A stretch of DNA of 64,000 nt from Zavarzinella sp. (GTDB lineage Bacteria > Planctomycetota > Planctomycetia > Gemmatales > Gemmataceae). Under the pieces are notes generated by a model. That model saw nothing but the letters and a program-made list of their open reading frames with translations. It had not been told where the DNA came from and ran no database searches. The translations under genes and the position numbers were made by a program. Position 1 is the stretch's first letter. Each line of letters begins with the position of its first letter. Below are positions 18,240 through 26,882 of this stretch, one piece after another. Location: the NCBI GenBank assembly GCA_041399155.1, contig JAWKTI010000005.1, positions 186,001-250,000 of the forward strand. The letters are read 5' to 3'.

Positions 18240-19562
18240 GTGAACAAATACGATGTTTTTCTCTCTTGCCCAATGGCAAGTGTTCGCAGCCAGGCCCAGT
18301 ATCAGGATGTGCGGTCTCAGGCACTTGCCATCAAGCAATGCCTGCAGGAAGAATGTGGCTTAACAGTGTACTTTGCTGGAGACAATGTTGACAGCAAAGA
18401 CAGCTTCGACGAGCCCGATTTTTCATTCATTCAGGATCGTGAAGCACTCAACAATTCCCGTTACTTTCTACTTTTTTATCCATCCCGAATAGTTTCGAGT
18501 GTGCTGGTTGAAGCGGGGATGGCCATTGCCCAGGAAAAGAAAGCAGTGTATTTTGTTTTTGATCGGAAACACCTGCCATTTATGTTGCAACACGTGGATC
18601 GCGTGTGCCCCATCAAAATTTATGAAATCAAATCGATTGATCGGGTGCTGAAATTATTTCGCGACCACGGTGCCAACCTTTTCGAACCATGGCAGGACAA
18701 ACCGCCTGTGGTGAAGCCGGAGCCACTGACAACATCCCACACGCAGACATTGTCCACACCCGTGGCACTGGCACCCAATGCGGTGGTTGGGCCTTATACG
18801 TTGGTGAAACTGCTTGGATCGGGCACTTATGGAACGGTTTGGTTGGCGGAAAAACGCACCGCATTTCTCACTACGCAATTTGCGTTAAAGTTTCCTAATT
18901 CACCTGAATTAAACCTGGACGCAATCCGCCACGAAGCGTTGGTGTGGTCGATGGTTTCCGGCCACCCCAATATCGTGCCAGTGATTGAAGCAGACCGATT
19001 TGGTGGTCATGTGGTGATTGTCAGTGAATACGCCGCGAATGGCTCTCTGGCAGAATGGCTGGCAACGCACCAGCAATCAAAAAGTACTGCACAACAGTTG
19101 CACACATGGGGGAAAGGGATCATTGCCGGCCTGGCCCACCTGCACGAATGTGGGTTGGTGCATCGGGATCTGAAGCCAAACAACATTCTGATCCAGGGTA
19201 ACATCCCCAAGATCGCCGATTTTGGTCTGGCACGGGTGCTTGCCAGCATTGATCAATCATACAGCGTTGCAGGCACCCCCGCTTATATGGCACCAGAAGC
19301 CTGGGCGGGCCAACGTTCCGAACAGACAGATATCTGGGCAGTGGGGGTGATCTTGTTTGAAATGTTTGCTGGCGAACGGCCATTTCAGGAAAAGAGTGTG
19401 CCAAAACTGCGCCAATTGATTTGCAGCGACTATTTCCCAGCATTTCCGGACTCGATGCCAGCTGTTGTTCAACAGGTCATCCATAAATGTTTCGAACGCG
19501 ATTGCCAGCACCGATATCAGAAAATGACCGAGGTACAGTCAGATTTTGCCGAGCTTTCATGA
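18240..19562 (+). CDS. TIR- or nucleoside 2-deoxyribosyltransferase-like domain fused to Ser/Thr kinase
   Basis: A 440-residue cytoplasmic fusion. Residues 1-150 start YDVFLSCPMA and contain SRYFLLFYPSRIVSSVLVEAGMAIAQEKKAVYFVF. This Rossmann-like layout, with a Glu (residue 91) in an E-x-G-x-A context, is shared by deoxyribosyltransferase-like and TIR-like NAD-binding domains. Residues 185-440 are a complete Hanks-type kinase: LLGSGTYGTV loop, Lys217, HRDLKPNN at 308, DFG at 327 and APE at 351. There is no membrane helix. The start is GTG 18240, as no ATG fits. Kinase control of a nucleotide- or NAD-processing domain is a plausible reading. The upstream gene is a protease with a caspase-like domain. 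Confidence 0.8.
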   Translation: MNKYDVFLSCPMASVRSQAQYQDVRSQALAIKQCLQEECGLTVYFAGDNVDSKDSFDEPDFSFIQDREALNNSRYFLLFYPSRIVSSVLVEAGMAIAQEKKAVYFVFDRKHLPFMLQHVDRVCPIKIYEIKSIDRVLKLFRDHGANLFEPWQDKPPVVKPEPLTTSHTQTLSTPVALAPNAVVGPYTLVKLLGSGTYGTVWLAEKRTAFLTTQFALKFPNSPELNLDAIRHEALVWSMVSGHPNIVPVIEADRFGGHVVIVSEYAANGSLAEWLATHQQSKSTAQQLHTWGKGIIAGLAHLHECGLVHRDLKPNNILIQGNIPKIADFGLARVLASIDQSYSVAGTPAYMAPEAWAGQRSEQTDIWAVGVILFEMFAGERPFQEKSVPKLRQLICSDYFPAFPDSMPAVVQQVIHKCFERDCQHRYQKMTEVQSDFAELS

Positions 19563-19797
19563 ATTAATCTCATCAATTAACAATCTCTCCGTAAGTTCTT
19601 GATTTCAAACCACTTTCACAAACAGGTGCAATTTTTTTTCAAAAAAGGAAAAAACCGCCAACAAACCACTGGACAAATTGTTAAAGTATAAGTGAAAATA
19701 ATTCCACTTCTGGTGGGTGTTTATATTTGCGGAGAGTTTATGATGCCATCCTGAAATGAAATAGAATCACAGAATATGTGGTGAGAATTATGGAAAT

Positions 19798-20190
19798 ATG
19801 GACAAGAAAGCAGACTCACAACTGGTTGCACTGCACCAAACGGCAATCTTCTGGACGGTCGTGGGTGCCCTGCTTGCAGGTATTCTCGTGCCACTTTTTG
19901 GCTATTATGCTGGCCTCGCTGGAAGAATCCTGATCGGTGCCTTGTCCTATTCTGTAGCAGGCATGTTCAGTATTTTTGCACTATCAGGTGGCAACAACTC
20001 CCTGTCGGGTGGAGCCTTTGTAATTCTGGTTGCCCTGCTGACCATTGGTGGCTTTATCGCTGGGATTGTGATGATCGCCGATGGCACCCCACTGGTCTGG
20101 TGGAACTGGCTTGCAGCAGAAGCAGCAACTCTGATGCTGGCGTCATTCGCCTGCTATTGGCTGTCAAAAAATTGGCTGGGTATGAAATAA
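19798..20190 (+). CDS. Small four-helix membrane protein, unknown
   Basis: About 130 residues with four hydrophobic segments (starting IFWTVVGALLAGILVPLFGYYAG) and Gly-rich loops, ending CYWLSKNWLGMK. I recognise no family. It stands alone between the kinase gene and the oxidoreductase gene, with about 235 bp of AT-rich DNA upstream in which I see no feature. The ATG at 19798 is the first in frame; no strong ribosome site is visible. Confidence 0.6.
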   Translation: MDKKADSQLVALHQTAIFWTVVGALLAGILVPLFGYYAGLAGRILIGALSYSVAGMFSIFALSGGNNSLSGGAFVILVALLTIGGFIAGIVMIADGTPLVWWNWLAAEAATLMLASFACYWLSKNWLGMK

Positions 20191-20362
20191 GAACAGCCGG
20201 AAAATCGTCTCTTAACAGGATTTTCTTGATACTTCGGTGCGTTCAACGGTAAGTCATTCGAGAAATCCTTCCCACTATTTGTGTGACAATTGCCCAAAAG
20301 TTGTCAAAATAACGAATGTCCTGAAACCCACCTGATGAAAAACCCTTAACGGAGATCTTCTC

Positions 20363-21622
20363 TTGGAAACGAATCAAAATCGTCGTAACTTTCTGGCGAC
20401 CAGCACACTGGCTGGTGCCGCACTGGCACTGGATCAAGGTGGTGTTTACGCCGCAGAACGCAACGAAGTGAAAGTGGGCCTGATCGGGTGTGGTGGCCGT
20501 GGCACCGGTGCTGCTGCAAACGCACTGAAAGCAGAACCTTATGCGAAACTAGTTGCGATGGGGGATGTATTCCCGGAAAAGTTGACCGGGTCGCTGGAAA
20601 CCTTAAAGCGTTCCCGCGTGAAGGATCAGATTCAGGTTCCCAAGGAAATGCAGTTCATTGGGATGGATGCCTACAAGAAAGTAATTGAAGCTTCCGATGT
20701 GGTGCTGTTAACCACTACACCTCATTTCCGCCCGATGCACCTGGCAGCCGCGGTCGAAGCGGGCAAACACGTTTTTGCAGAAAAACCACTGGCAGTTGAT
20801 GCCCCAGGTGTGCGAAGTGTGATTGCCACTGCCAAGAAGGCAAAAGAAAAAAATCTCGGTCTGCTGGTGGGCTTCTGCTACCGCTGGGACCTCGCCAAAC
20901 GGGAAACCATCAAACGTATCCACGATGGTGCTATTGGCGATGTGCTGGCACTGCATGTGTCGTTCAACACGGGCGAACTGTGGTATCGCCCCACTCAGGC
21001 AAAGTTCAATACCATGGAATACCAGATGCTGAACTGGTATTACTTTAACTGGCTGTCCGGCGACCATATTGTCGAACAGCACTGCCACAACCACGACAAA
21101 GCCACCTGGGTGTTGAAAGGTGAAATGCCAATCGCCTGCACCGGCGTTGGTGGGCGACAGAAACGAACCGATCCCAAGTATGGCAATATTTTCGACCACC
21201 ACAGTGTTGTTTATGAATACAAGAGCGGAGTGAAGGTGTTCTCGGTCTGTCGGCAGATGAACGGAACCCCGTCAAGTGTTCAGGACCATGTTTTTGGCAG
21301 CAATGGTTCCGCCCAACTGATGACGCACACCATCTTCGGGCCGAAGAAATGGAACTGGGATGGTGACGCACCTTCGATGTATGATCAGGAACACCTGGAG
21401 TTCTTTGAATCGATCCGTGCAGGCAAACCAATTAACAATGGTGAAGAAGGTGCCCGCAGCACGCTGATGTCAATCATGGGGCGGATGGCTACCTATACCG
21501 GCCAACGGATCACGTGGGACATGGCGATGAATTCGAAAGAAGATCTGTCGCCGAAGTCCTACGATTGGGCAGAACTGGAATACGCCCCACCTGCTATCCC
21601 AGGCGTTACCAAGTTCATCTAG
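20363..21622 (+). CDS. Tat-exported Gfo/Idh/MocA family oxidoreductase
   Basis: A 419-residue NAD(P)-dependent oxidoreductase. A Tat signal (QNRRNFLATSTLAGAALAL) is followed by a Rossmann motif VKVGLIGCGGRGTGAA and the EKPLAVD motif that carries the catalytic Lys of the family. The C-terminal half has WLSGDHIVEQHCHNHDKATW and the SNGSAQLMTH sheet region. Exported members of this family are numerous in planctomycetes and are thought to act on sugars or cyclitols. The start is a TTG at 20363 preceded by GGAG; no ATG or GTG fits the Tat signal. A short membrane-protein gene follows after 6 bp and is probably co-transcribed. Confidence 0.9.
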   Translation: METNQNRRNFLATSTLAGAALALDQGGVYAAERNEVKVGLIGCGGRGTGAAANALKAEPYAKLVAMGDVFPEKLTGSLETLKRSRVKDQIQVPKEMQFIGMDAYKKVIEASDVVLLTTTPHFRPMHLAAAVEAGKHVFAEKPLAVDAPGVRSVIATAKKAKEKNLGLLVGFCYRWDLAKRETIKRIHDGAIGDVLALHVSFNTGELWYRPTQAKFNTMEYQMLNWYYFNWLSGDHIVEQHCHNHDKATWVLKGEMPIACTGVGGRQKRTDPKYGNIFDHHSVVYEYKSGVKVFSVCRQMNGTPSSVQDHVFGSNGSAQLMTHTIFGPKKWNWDGDAPSMYDQEHLEFFESIRAGKPINNGEEGARSTLMSIMGRMATYTGQRITWDMAMNSKEDLSPKSYDWAELEYAPPAIPGVTKFI

Positions 21623-21628
21623 GAAACT

Positions 21629-21961
21629 GTGACCAGGCGAATGATCAGCGATATTGCTCTCGGTGCCAGCTATGGCATTTTGCTGAGTATTTTCGTTTAC
21701 ATCTGGATTGCCTTCAGTGCAAATCAGAAGCGACATTCGCACCACGATCAATCACCCACGAAACGATCAAACATTTTCCAAGCCGCAATGTTCGCCTTGA
21801 TTTTCGTTTCAAGCCTGTTCGGCACGATGTTTATCGGGTGGCTACTTTTTGGGAAGCAGAGTGTTGGAATCTCATTGCTGATTGGTTATCTGATGCCATT
21901 TATTGCACTTGGGATTTACTTGCAACGCACAAATGGCTGGGACAGATTCTTCTCTTCGTGA
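21629..21961 (+). CDS. Small membrane protein, unknown
   Basis: A 110-residue protein with three hydrophobic segments (ISDIALGASYGILLSIFVYIWIA; AAMFALIFVSSLFGTMFIGWLLF; ISLLIGYLMPFIALGIYL). The loop between the first two is His/Lys-rich. The GTG start at 21629 has AGGAA just upstream, overlapping the end of the oxidoreductase gene, so the two are likely one transcript. No family was recognised. It converges with the NYN gene, 33 bp away. Confidence 0.6.
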   Translation: MTRRMISDIALGASYGILLSIFVYIWIAFSANQKRHSHHDQSPTKRSNIFQAAMFALIFVSSLFGTMFIGWLLFGKQSVGISLLIGYLMPFIALGIYLQRTNGWDRFFSS

Positions 21962-21994
21962 GCAGTATCGTTATTTTTTCTGAATCGCCGTTAT

Positions 21995-23545
21995 TTATTG
22001 TTTTTCGAGTTCTGCAAATACTTTGTCGATCATTTCCCGGCTGCCATCGGAGAGGTCGCGGATATTCAGCACTACTTCTCTTAAGGCTTTCGGATCGCGC
22101 TGGACATCCTGATCTTTTGCCAGTGTTTCCAGCATCCACGATGCCAGTTGCTTCCAGACATCCTGTTCGTTTTCCAGTGGGATGCTGACCTGGTGCTGGT
22201 CATCAAGCACCAGGATTCCGGAGCGGATCATAATATCAAAGTGCTCGCGGATACGATCTTCCCGAATGTACCCCAGGGAAACCACATAGTTAAGGAAATC
22301 CTGCAGGCTTCTGCCGGTGGCAGCAGGGTTCTGCTGCATCTCTCGACAGTGCTTCCAGCAATTCACTGTATGGCCCATATTTGTCGGAATTCGCGAAGTC
22401 GCCATCATCTTGGCGTATCGTAAAGTCCAGTACCATTGTGGGTAATCGGCAATGGTAAATGCCCTAATACGTGCGGCTGCCTCATCGCTCAAACGAATCA
22501 GCAGGTGGGATTCCTTATCAGGGTGATAGAACTCTAGCAACATCCGATTGGCGATCATCGCCTTGATCGTATTTCGCAGTTGCTGCGGTGGGGCGTCTTT
22601 CAAATACATCCCACCATACTGGATCAATTCAGAATACGCCACTGCATCCCGCGGTGGGTTTTCAGTAATCGATTTGAAGAGCATCAGAACTTCGCGGGTA
22701 TATTGCGGATTGATCTGTGCAGGTGGGGCTTCCGGGCGACTCGGTGCGGATGCAGGCACTTTTGATTTGTCGTTGTACAATCGGACGTAGCCCTTTTTGT
22801 CGTCTCCTTCAACATAAACAATCCTTTCCATTGCCTCCGCATCGGTCAGAAAATCCCGCAGTGTTTTGTAACCAATCCGGCGGTAATCAAAGGATGGGTT
22901 TAAGCGGATCATTGTGTCATTGATGCTGGAATCGCGATATTCCTGACCTGGTTTATTCAGGCTCAATAACTGCAAAGCCTCATCCATCAATTCAAACGCT
23001 TCCGATTTATCCTGAATGTTCTCCACCCGATTGTCGGTGCCACGCTGGGGCTCTTTTTCAATGTCGGAGAGGTAATCGAATTGATCGCAATAACCAATAA
23101 GAGACTGGCTGGTACTCTTCTTGTTACCAACCATATGCACCACTTTGTTGTATTCCTTCAGCTTGACCACCAGGGCAATGTAGTCGCTGTCGCTGGCCAC
23201 AAAGATGAATTTGTCGATCCGCCGATTAGAAAAAACAATTTCCATCGCATCAACGGCCAGCCGAATATCGACACCGTTTTTCCCTCGGTCAACGTAGTTG
23301 TTTACCTGAACCAGGTCGATCGACATTTTCATCAATTTCTGAACGGTCTCGTGTGGGTGGGTGGTCCAGTCGGCATAGGCCCGACAGATGCACACCCGGC
23401 CTTCCAGCCGAAACTGGTTCAACCACGCACGTAAGCGGTTAGCATTGATTGATTCAAAATCGACAAAAATCGCCATATTCAGCTCTTTTACAGAGTCGAA
23501 CGAAGTGTACGAGCCATTAGTGGTGCTGTCCTGAGTGCTTTCCAT
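21995..23545 (-). CDS. NYN-domain (LabA-like) putative ribonuclease with LOTUS/OST-HTH domain
   Basis: A 516-residue protein. Residues 22-155 form a PIN-like NYN domain: AIFVDFESIN (Asp29), GKNGVDIRLAVDAME (Asp93), FVASDSDYIALVVKLK (Asp119, Asp121) and the VHMVGNKKSTSQSL end typical of LabA/DUF88 proteins. This acidic set binds the metal used for RNA cleavage. Residues about 175-260 (AFELMDEALQLLS to KGYVRLYND) match the LOTUS/OST-HTH module that binds RNA. The last 230 residues include further winged-helix-like stretches. It lies 38 bp downstream of the kinase-DJ-1 gene on the same strand, so it may be co-expressed with it. The nuclease role is inferred from the motifs. Confidence 0.8.
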   Translation of the reverse strand: MESTQDSTTNGSYTSFDSVKELNMAIFVDFESINANRLRAWLNQFRLEGRVCICRAYADWTTHPHETVQKLMKMSIDLVQVNNYVDRGKNGVDIRLAVDAMEIVFSNRRIDKFIFVASDSDYIALVVKLKEYNKVVHMVGNKKSTSQSLIGYCDQFDYLSDIEKEPQRGTDNRVENIQDKSEAFELMDEALQLLSLNKPGQEYRDSSINDTMIRLNPSFDYRRIGYKTLRDFLTDAEAMERIVYVEGDDKKGYVRLYNDKSKVPASAPSRPEAPPAQINPQYTREVLMLFKSITENPPRDAVAYSELIQYGGMYLKDAPPQQLRNTIKAMIANRMLLEFYHPDKESHLLIRLSDEAAARIRAFTIADYPQWYWTLRYAKMMATSRIPTNMGHTVNCWKHCREMQQNPAATGRSLQDFLNYVVSLGYIREDRIREHFDIMIRSGILVLDDQHQVSIPLENEQDVWKQLASWMLETLAKDQDVQRDPKALREVVLNIRDLSDGSREMIDKVFAELEKQ

Positions 23546-23583
23546 CGCAGTGCCTCGAAATGTTCAAACATTTTTATAAGCAC

Positions 23584-25590
23584 TTAATCATTGAGTTGTA
23601 GACATAATTTTTCTGCAAATTCTTTGGCATGGTCTGGGTGGGAACCGGTAATAATGTTCCCATCCTGCCAGACTGGTGCGTTTTTGTACGTAACCGGTCG
23701 GTTTGGCAGATATTCGTACACATCGTTATTCTTTGCCACCATGCGGCCATCCAAAAGCCCCATGCTCAGTGGGATCTTCTGCCCCACGCACAGTGCTGCA
23801 ACAATTTTTTGTTTTTTCACAAATTGCAGCGTTAACTGCTTCAAGTGATCGTAATGTTCTGCTTCGGGCAGAAACTCACTGACATTCTCTCCCACAAATA
23901 CAATTGCGGAATAGCCGTCCGCCGACTTGATATCACTTAACTTCTTATCAGTAAAGATCTTACGTCCTTTACCCTGTTGATAGAGTGACCAATGGCTATC
24001 CGAATACCCGTGGGGGCTGACCACCACCCCGGGAATGCCACGTTCTTTCAAATAATCCCGCACCGGTTCGAAATCGGGGTTCCACAAATTGCTGGAAGGC
24101 AGCACAAAAAGCACCGGCTGAATATTCTTCGTGGGGAAAACAGGTTTATTTGATCCAACGCTTGCCTGATTGTCATTATTTTCTGAACCGGAACGAGTGG
24201 CAAGGTAAATCCCCAGGGCGGTAAGTAGCAATACCACCAATGGAATAGCAATCAGCCACGGTTTACGACGTAACTTCTTTTTTGGCATCGACTTGCGACT
24301 TTTCGCTGGTGCCGGTTTTTTACGCTGGGTGCTGGGCGAATCCCACTCGAAGTTGGTATTGGGCTTCGTGTCGATGCGTGTTGTCTGCACATCTGATTTC
24401 GATGACGACCCACGTTCTACGAGTTGTGTGCGGTCTTCTCGACTTTCTGGTAACGGTGGGGGCACTGATTTACTTTTTTCAGAGCGAGCAGGCAGTTTCT
24501 TCTTCAAGCCTAATGCCAAAGATGAAGAATTGCTCATCAATGGTAGCAATGCTTCTGCGATTTCTACGGGTCTCTGAAAACGCTGGGCAGGTAACTTGGC
24601 CATCATTTTGTTCAGAATTCCCAGCATTTCAGGTGGCACATCACTGCGAAAATCGCTGATCGGTGCGGGTTCACATTCCACATGCTGGAACAGTTTTTCG
24701 ATAGCACTGCCTTCGGGAAAAGGCGGTTTGCCAGTCAACAGAAAATAGAGTGTGCATCCTAACGCGTAAATATCCGCACGTGCATCGACACTGCGGGAAT
24801 CTTTTGCCTGCTCGGGTGCCAGGTAATCGGGCGTGCCCACAACAGTATTCTGTTGTGTTACTGGTTCCACAAGCGTGTGGTCTTCGCCAATGCGTGCCAG
24901 GCCAAAGTCCAGTATCTTTACCAGGCCGGTTCTGGTCACCATCAGATTCTGTGGTTTGATATCGCGGTGCACCATCCCCTTATCGTGGGCGTGCTGCAAA
25001 CCTTTCGCCGCCTGAGCAATAAAATTCGCGGCATAGCCCACAGAAAGTGGTCCTTTCAGCTGCACCAATTGGGCTAAACTCAGTCCGGAAATGTATTCCA
25101 TCACCAGAAAATTGAGATTTCCTGCCTGTTCTGCATCAAACGCAGCCACAATATTGGGATGATTCAGGCGGGCTGCCGTTCGCACCTCGCGATGAAAACG
25201 CTCAATTGCCTGCTGGTCGGCCAAATAACGCTGATTGATTACTTTGAGGGCGACCGCACGTTCCATCAGGCGGTGTTCTGCCTGAAAAACCCGCCCCATA
25301 CCACCTGCTCCAATCTGCTTGATAATCCGGTACCGTGCGTGATTCGCCAGTTCTTCAGGAATATCAGTCGCACCAATCAGCGGCGTGGCCAGGGGAGTAT
25401 TTTCATCCACCACCGAATCGTGGGCTTCCCGCGTACGGTCAATAAACGTGTCGTTATCTACTGATTTCAGATAATCGCAGCACTGCTCGCACGATTCGAT
25501 ATGTGCTTCGAGTTCCTGTTGCTCACCCGCACCTAGCTTTCCTAAAAGAAAGGCTTCCAATTGTTCGGACGTGGGGTGAACCTGCACCAT
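23584..25590 (-). CDS. Membrane Ser/Thr kinase with N-terminal zinc finger and C-terminal DJ-1/PfpI domain
   Basis: A 668-residue fusion. Residues 5-45 hold an anti-sigma-type zinc finger (AHIESCEQC). Residues 87-345 are a complete kinase with IGAGGMGRVF, Lys116, HRDIKPQN at 208, DFG at 228 and APE at 258. A Pro/Lys/Ser-rich linker leads to one membrane helix (about 444-464). Residues 491-665 look like a DJ-1/PfpI glutamine-amidotransferase fold, with YSAIVFVGENV, the nucleophile elbow VAALCVGQKIP (Cys601) and IITGSHPDHAKEF. This domain would sit on the far side of the membrane from the kinase. Such an arrangement could couple an external or redox signal to phosphorylation. The NYN gene follows after 38 bp. 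Confidence 0.8.
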   Translation of the reverse strand: MVQVHPTSEQLEAFLLGKLGAGEQQELEAHIESCEQCCDYLKSVDNDTFIDRTREAHDSVVDENTPLATPLIGATDIPEELANHARYRIIKQIGAGGMGRVFQAEHRLMERAVALKVINQRYLADQQAIERFHREVRTAARLNHPNIVAAFDAEQAGNLNFLVMEYISGLSLAQLVQLKGPLSVGYAANFIAQAAKGLQHAHDKGMVHRDIKPQNLMVTRTGLVKILDFGLARIGEDHTLVEPVTQQNTVVGTPDYLAPEQAKDSRSVDARADIYALGCTLYFLLTGKPPFPEGSAIEKLFQHVECEPAPISDFRSDVPPEMLGILNKMMAKLPAQRFQRPVEIAEALLPLMSNSSSLALGLKKKLPARSEKSKSVPPPLPESREDRTQLVERGSSSKSDVQTTRIDTKPNTNFEWDSPSTQRKKPAPAKSRKSMPKKKLRRKPWLIAIPLVVLLLTALGIYLATRSGSENNDNQASVGSNKPVFPTKNIQPVLFVLPSSNLWNPDFEPVRDYLKERGIPGVVVSPHGYSDSHWSLYQQGKGRKIFTDKKLSDIKSADGYSAIVFVGENVSEFLPEAEHYDHLKQLTLQFVKKQKIVAALCVGQKIPLSMGLLDGRMVAKNNDVYEYLPNRPVTYKNAPVWQDGNIITGSHPDHAKEFAEKLCLQLND

Positions 25591-25836
25591 GATTGATTCC
25601 GTGTTCCGTTAAGTCAACAGTATCATATGGCACAGAATGTTACCAACCTTTCGCAAAATAATCCAAAACTGGCCAAATTGATAACACCAACTTGTGCGCC
25701 AGCCCAAACAGAAAACTGCCACTTTATTCAGATTACCGCGAGCCGGAAACTGGTATTGACCAAAATTTTCAGATCGATTCGAATAGTATCGCCAGAAAAA
25801 TCAGCCCACTGGCGGGCAAATTTCAGGATGATTTTC

Positions 25837-26748
25837 ATGAAAACGAAAATGCTTGCCACCGTACTGGTGGCTTTCAGCGTGGGGTGCCTTACCACTGCAG
25901 TGCTTTTCTACCGCTCAACAGCCCCTGCACCCGAACCAGAAGTGGCAGTTGCTGCACCTCCGAAAACGGCCACAATGGCAATTACCCGCCAAGGTGGGTC
26001 AAAAACGGCACCGGCACGAAGATTTTCTGCAGATCTGCCAAATCCACCTGAAGTTGCAGTACCGAATCGCCTACCTCCGTTGAGAATTGAATTGCCAATG
26101 GTGCAGCCAAACCCCCGGCAACTGTCACCAACGATCCCAATTGTTGATCGAAGTTATCCGATTGCACCGGAACTTACAGAATATCGAAAAACTTGGGTGA
26201 AAAAGTTCGATTTCAAAGAGTATGGTCAAGTGACAGTAACAATCGCATACAAGGAAAACAACTTCAAAGCGAACATTTTTGCCGAAATTGGTGGTGGAGT
26301 GCTTGATGTGAACCTGGTCGGGGAAAACAGCGCTTCTCAACAGGGTGTGGTGTACGGCGTCATCACCAAGACCGAAATTGTTGACCTGCAATTGCCCCCA
26401 CACCCGGCTCTGCTGGAATTTTCGAAGTTTAAGGACGCACTGAAGCTGGTGGAGCCTTTTTTCAACGATGTGGCGCTGGATTTGCCTTTCAGCCACCGCT
26501 CACGGTACTTTGATAACACAATGGTTATCTCAGACATGAAATGTCTGGTATATGGCCTGCCCACCAATCTGTTCGCACTGATGGGTGAAGAAGGTTTAAT
26601 GATTTATGCCGCACTGCAGGCCAGCAGAGTGTTTGAAGGAACTTTTGAGCGATACGACCCCACCAAACACGCCCGCGTGCCCAAAAAAGCAGTGGAATCT
26701 GCCGAACAAGCCCAGAAATTGATGCAATTGCTGGAAAATCTGAAGTAG
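25837..26748 (+). CDS. Secreted or membrane-anchored protein, unknown
   Basis: About 303 residues. An N-terminal hydrophobic segment (MLATVLVAFSVGCLTTAVLFY) is either a signal or an anchor. A Pro/Ala-rich stretch to about residue 110 follows, then a beta-rich domain (KFDFKEYGQVTVTIAYKENNFKANIFAEIGGG). No family was recognised. The open frame runs up to 25627, but CAGGA upstream of ATG 25837 and the start of the signal argue for this start. It is divergent from the kinase-DJ-1 gene. The IS66 element lies 70 bp downstream. Confidence 0.6.
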   Translation: MKTKMLATVLVAFSVGCLTTAVLFYRSTAPAPEPEVAVAAPPKTATMAITRQGGSKTAPARRFSADLPNPPEVAVPNRLPPLRIELPMVQPNPRQLSPTIPIVDRSYPIAPELTEYRKTWVKKFDFKEYGQVTVTIAYKENNFKANIFAEIGGGVLDVNLVGENSASQQGVVYGVITKTEIVDLQLPPHPALLEFSKFKDALKLVEPFFNDVALDLPFSHRSRYFDNTMVISDMKCLVYGLPTNLFALMGEEGLMIYAALQASRVFEGTFERYDPTKHARVPKKAVESAEQAQKLMQLLENLK

Positions 26749-26818
26749 GAAGCTTGAAATGCGAGTCTAAGAGATTGAAAACTGGCCAACTCAACATAAA
26801 CTCTTAATTAAGTTTTCG

Positions 26819-26830
26819 GTAACCGTTCAC
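26819..26830 (+). repeat. IS66 left terminal inverted repeat
   Basis: GTAACCGTTCAC, exactly complementary to 28327-28338. Confidence 0.8.
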
Positions 26831-26882
26831 CGGTTCGGGAATTGGCCTTTCGCAAATTTCAGCCATTTTCTATAATCCGGTG

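Noticed and set aside
20199..20225. Weak 7-bp inverted repeat (GAAAATC/GATTTTC) after the small membrane-protein gene
   Set aside because: The stem is AT-rich with a 12-base loop and no T-run, so a terminator call is not supported.
12108..23580. Shared string TTATAAGCACTTA near 12112 and 23573
   Set aside because: Two short AT-rich matches upstream of unrelated genes; this could be a promoter element but is too short to support.
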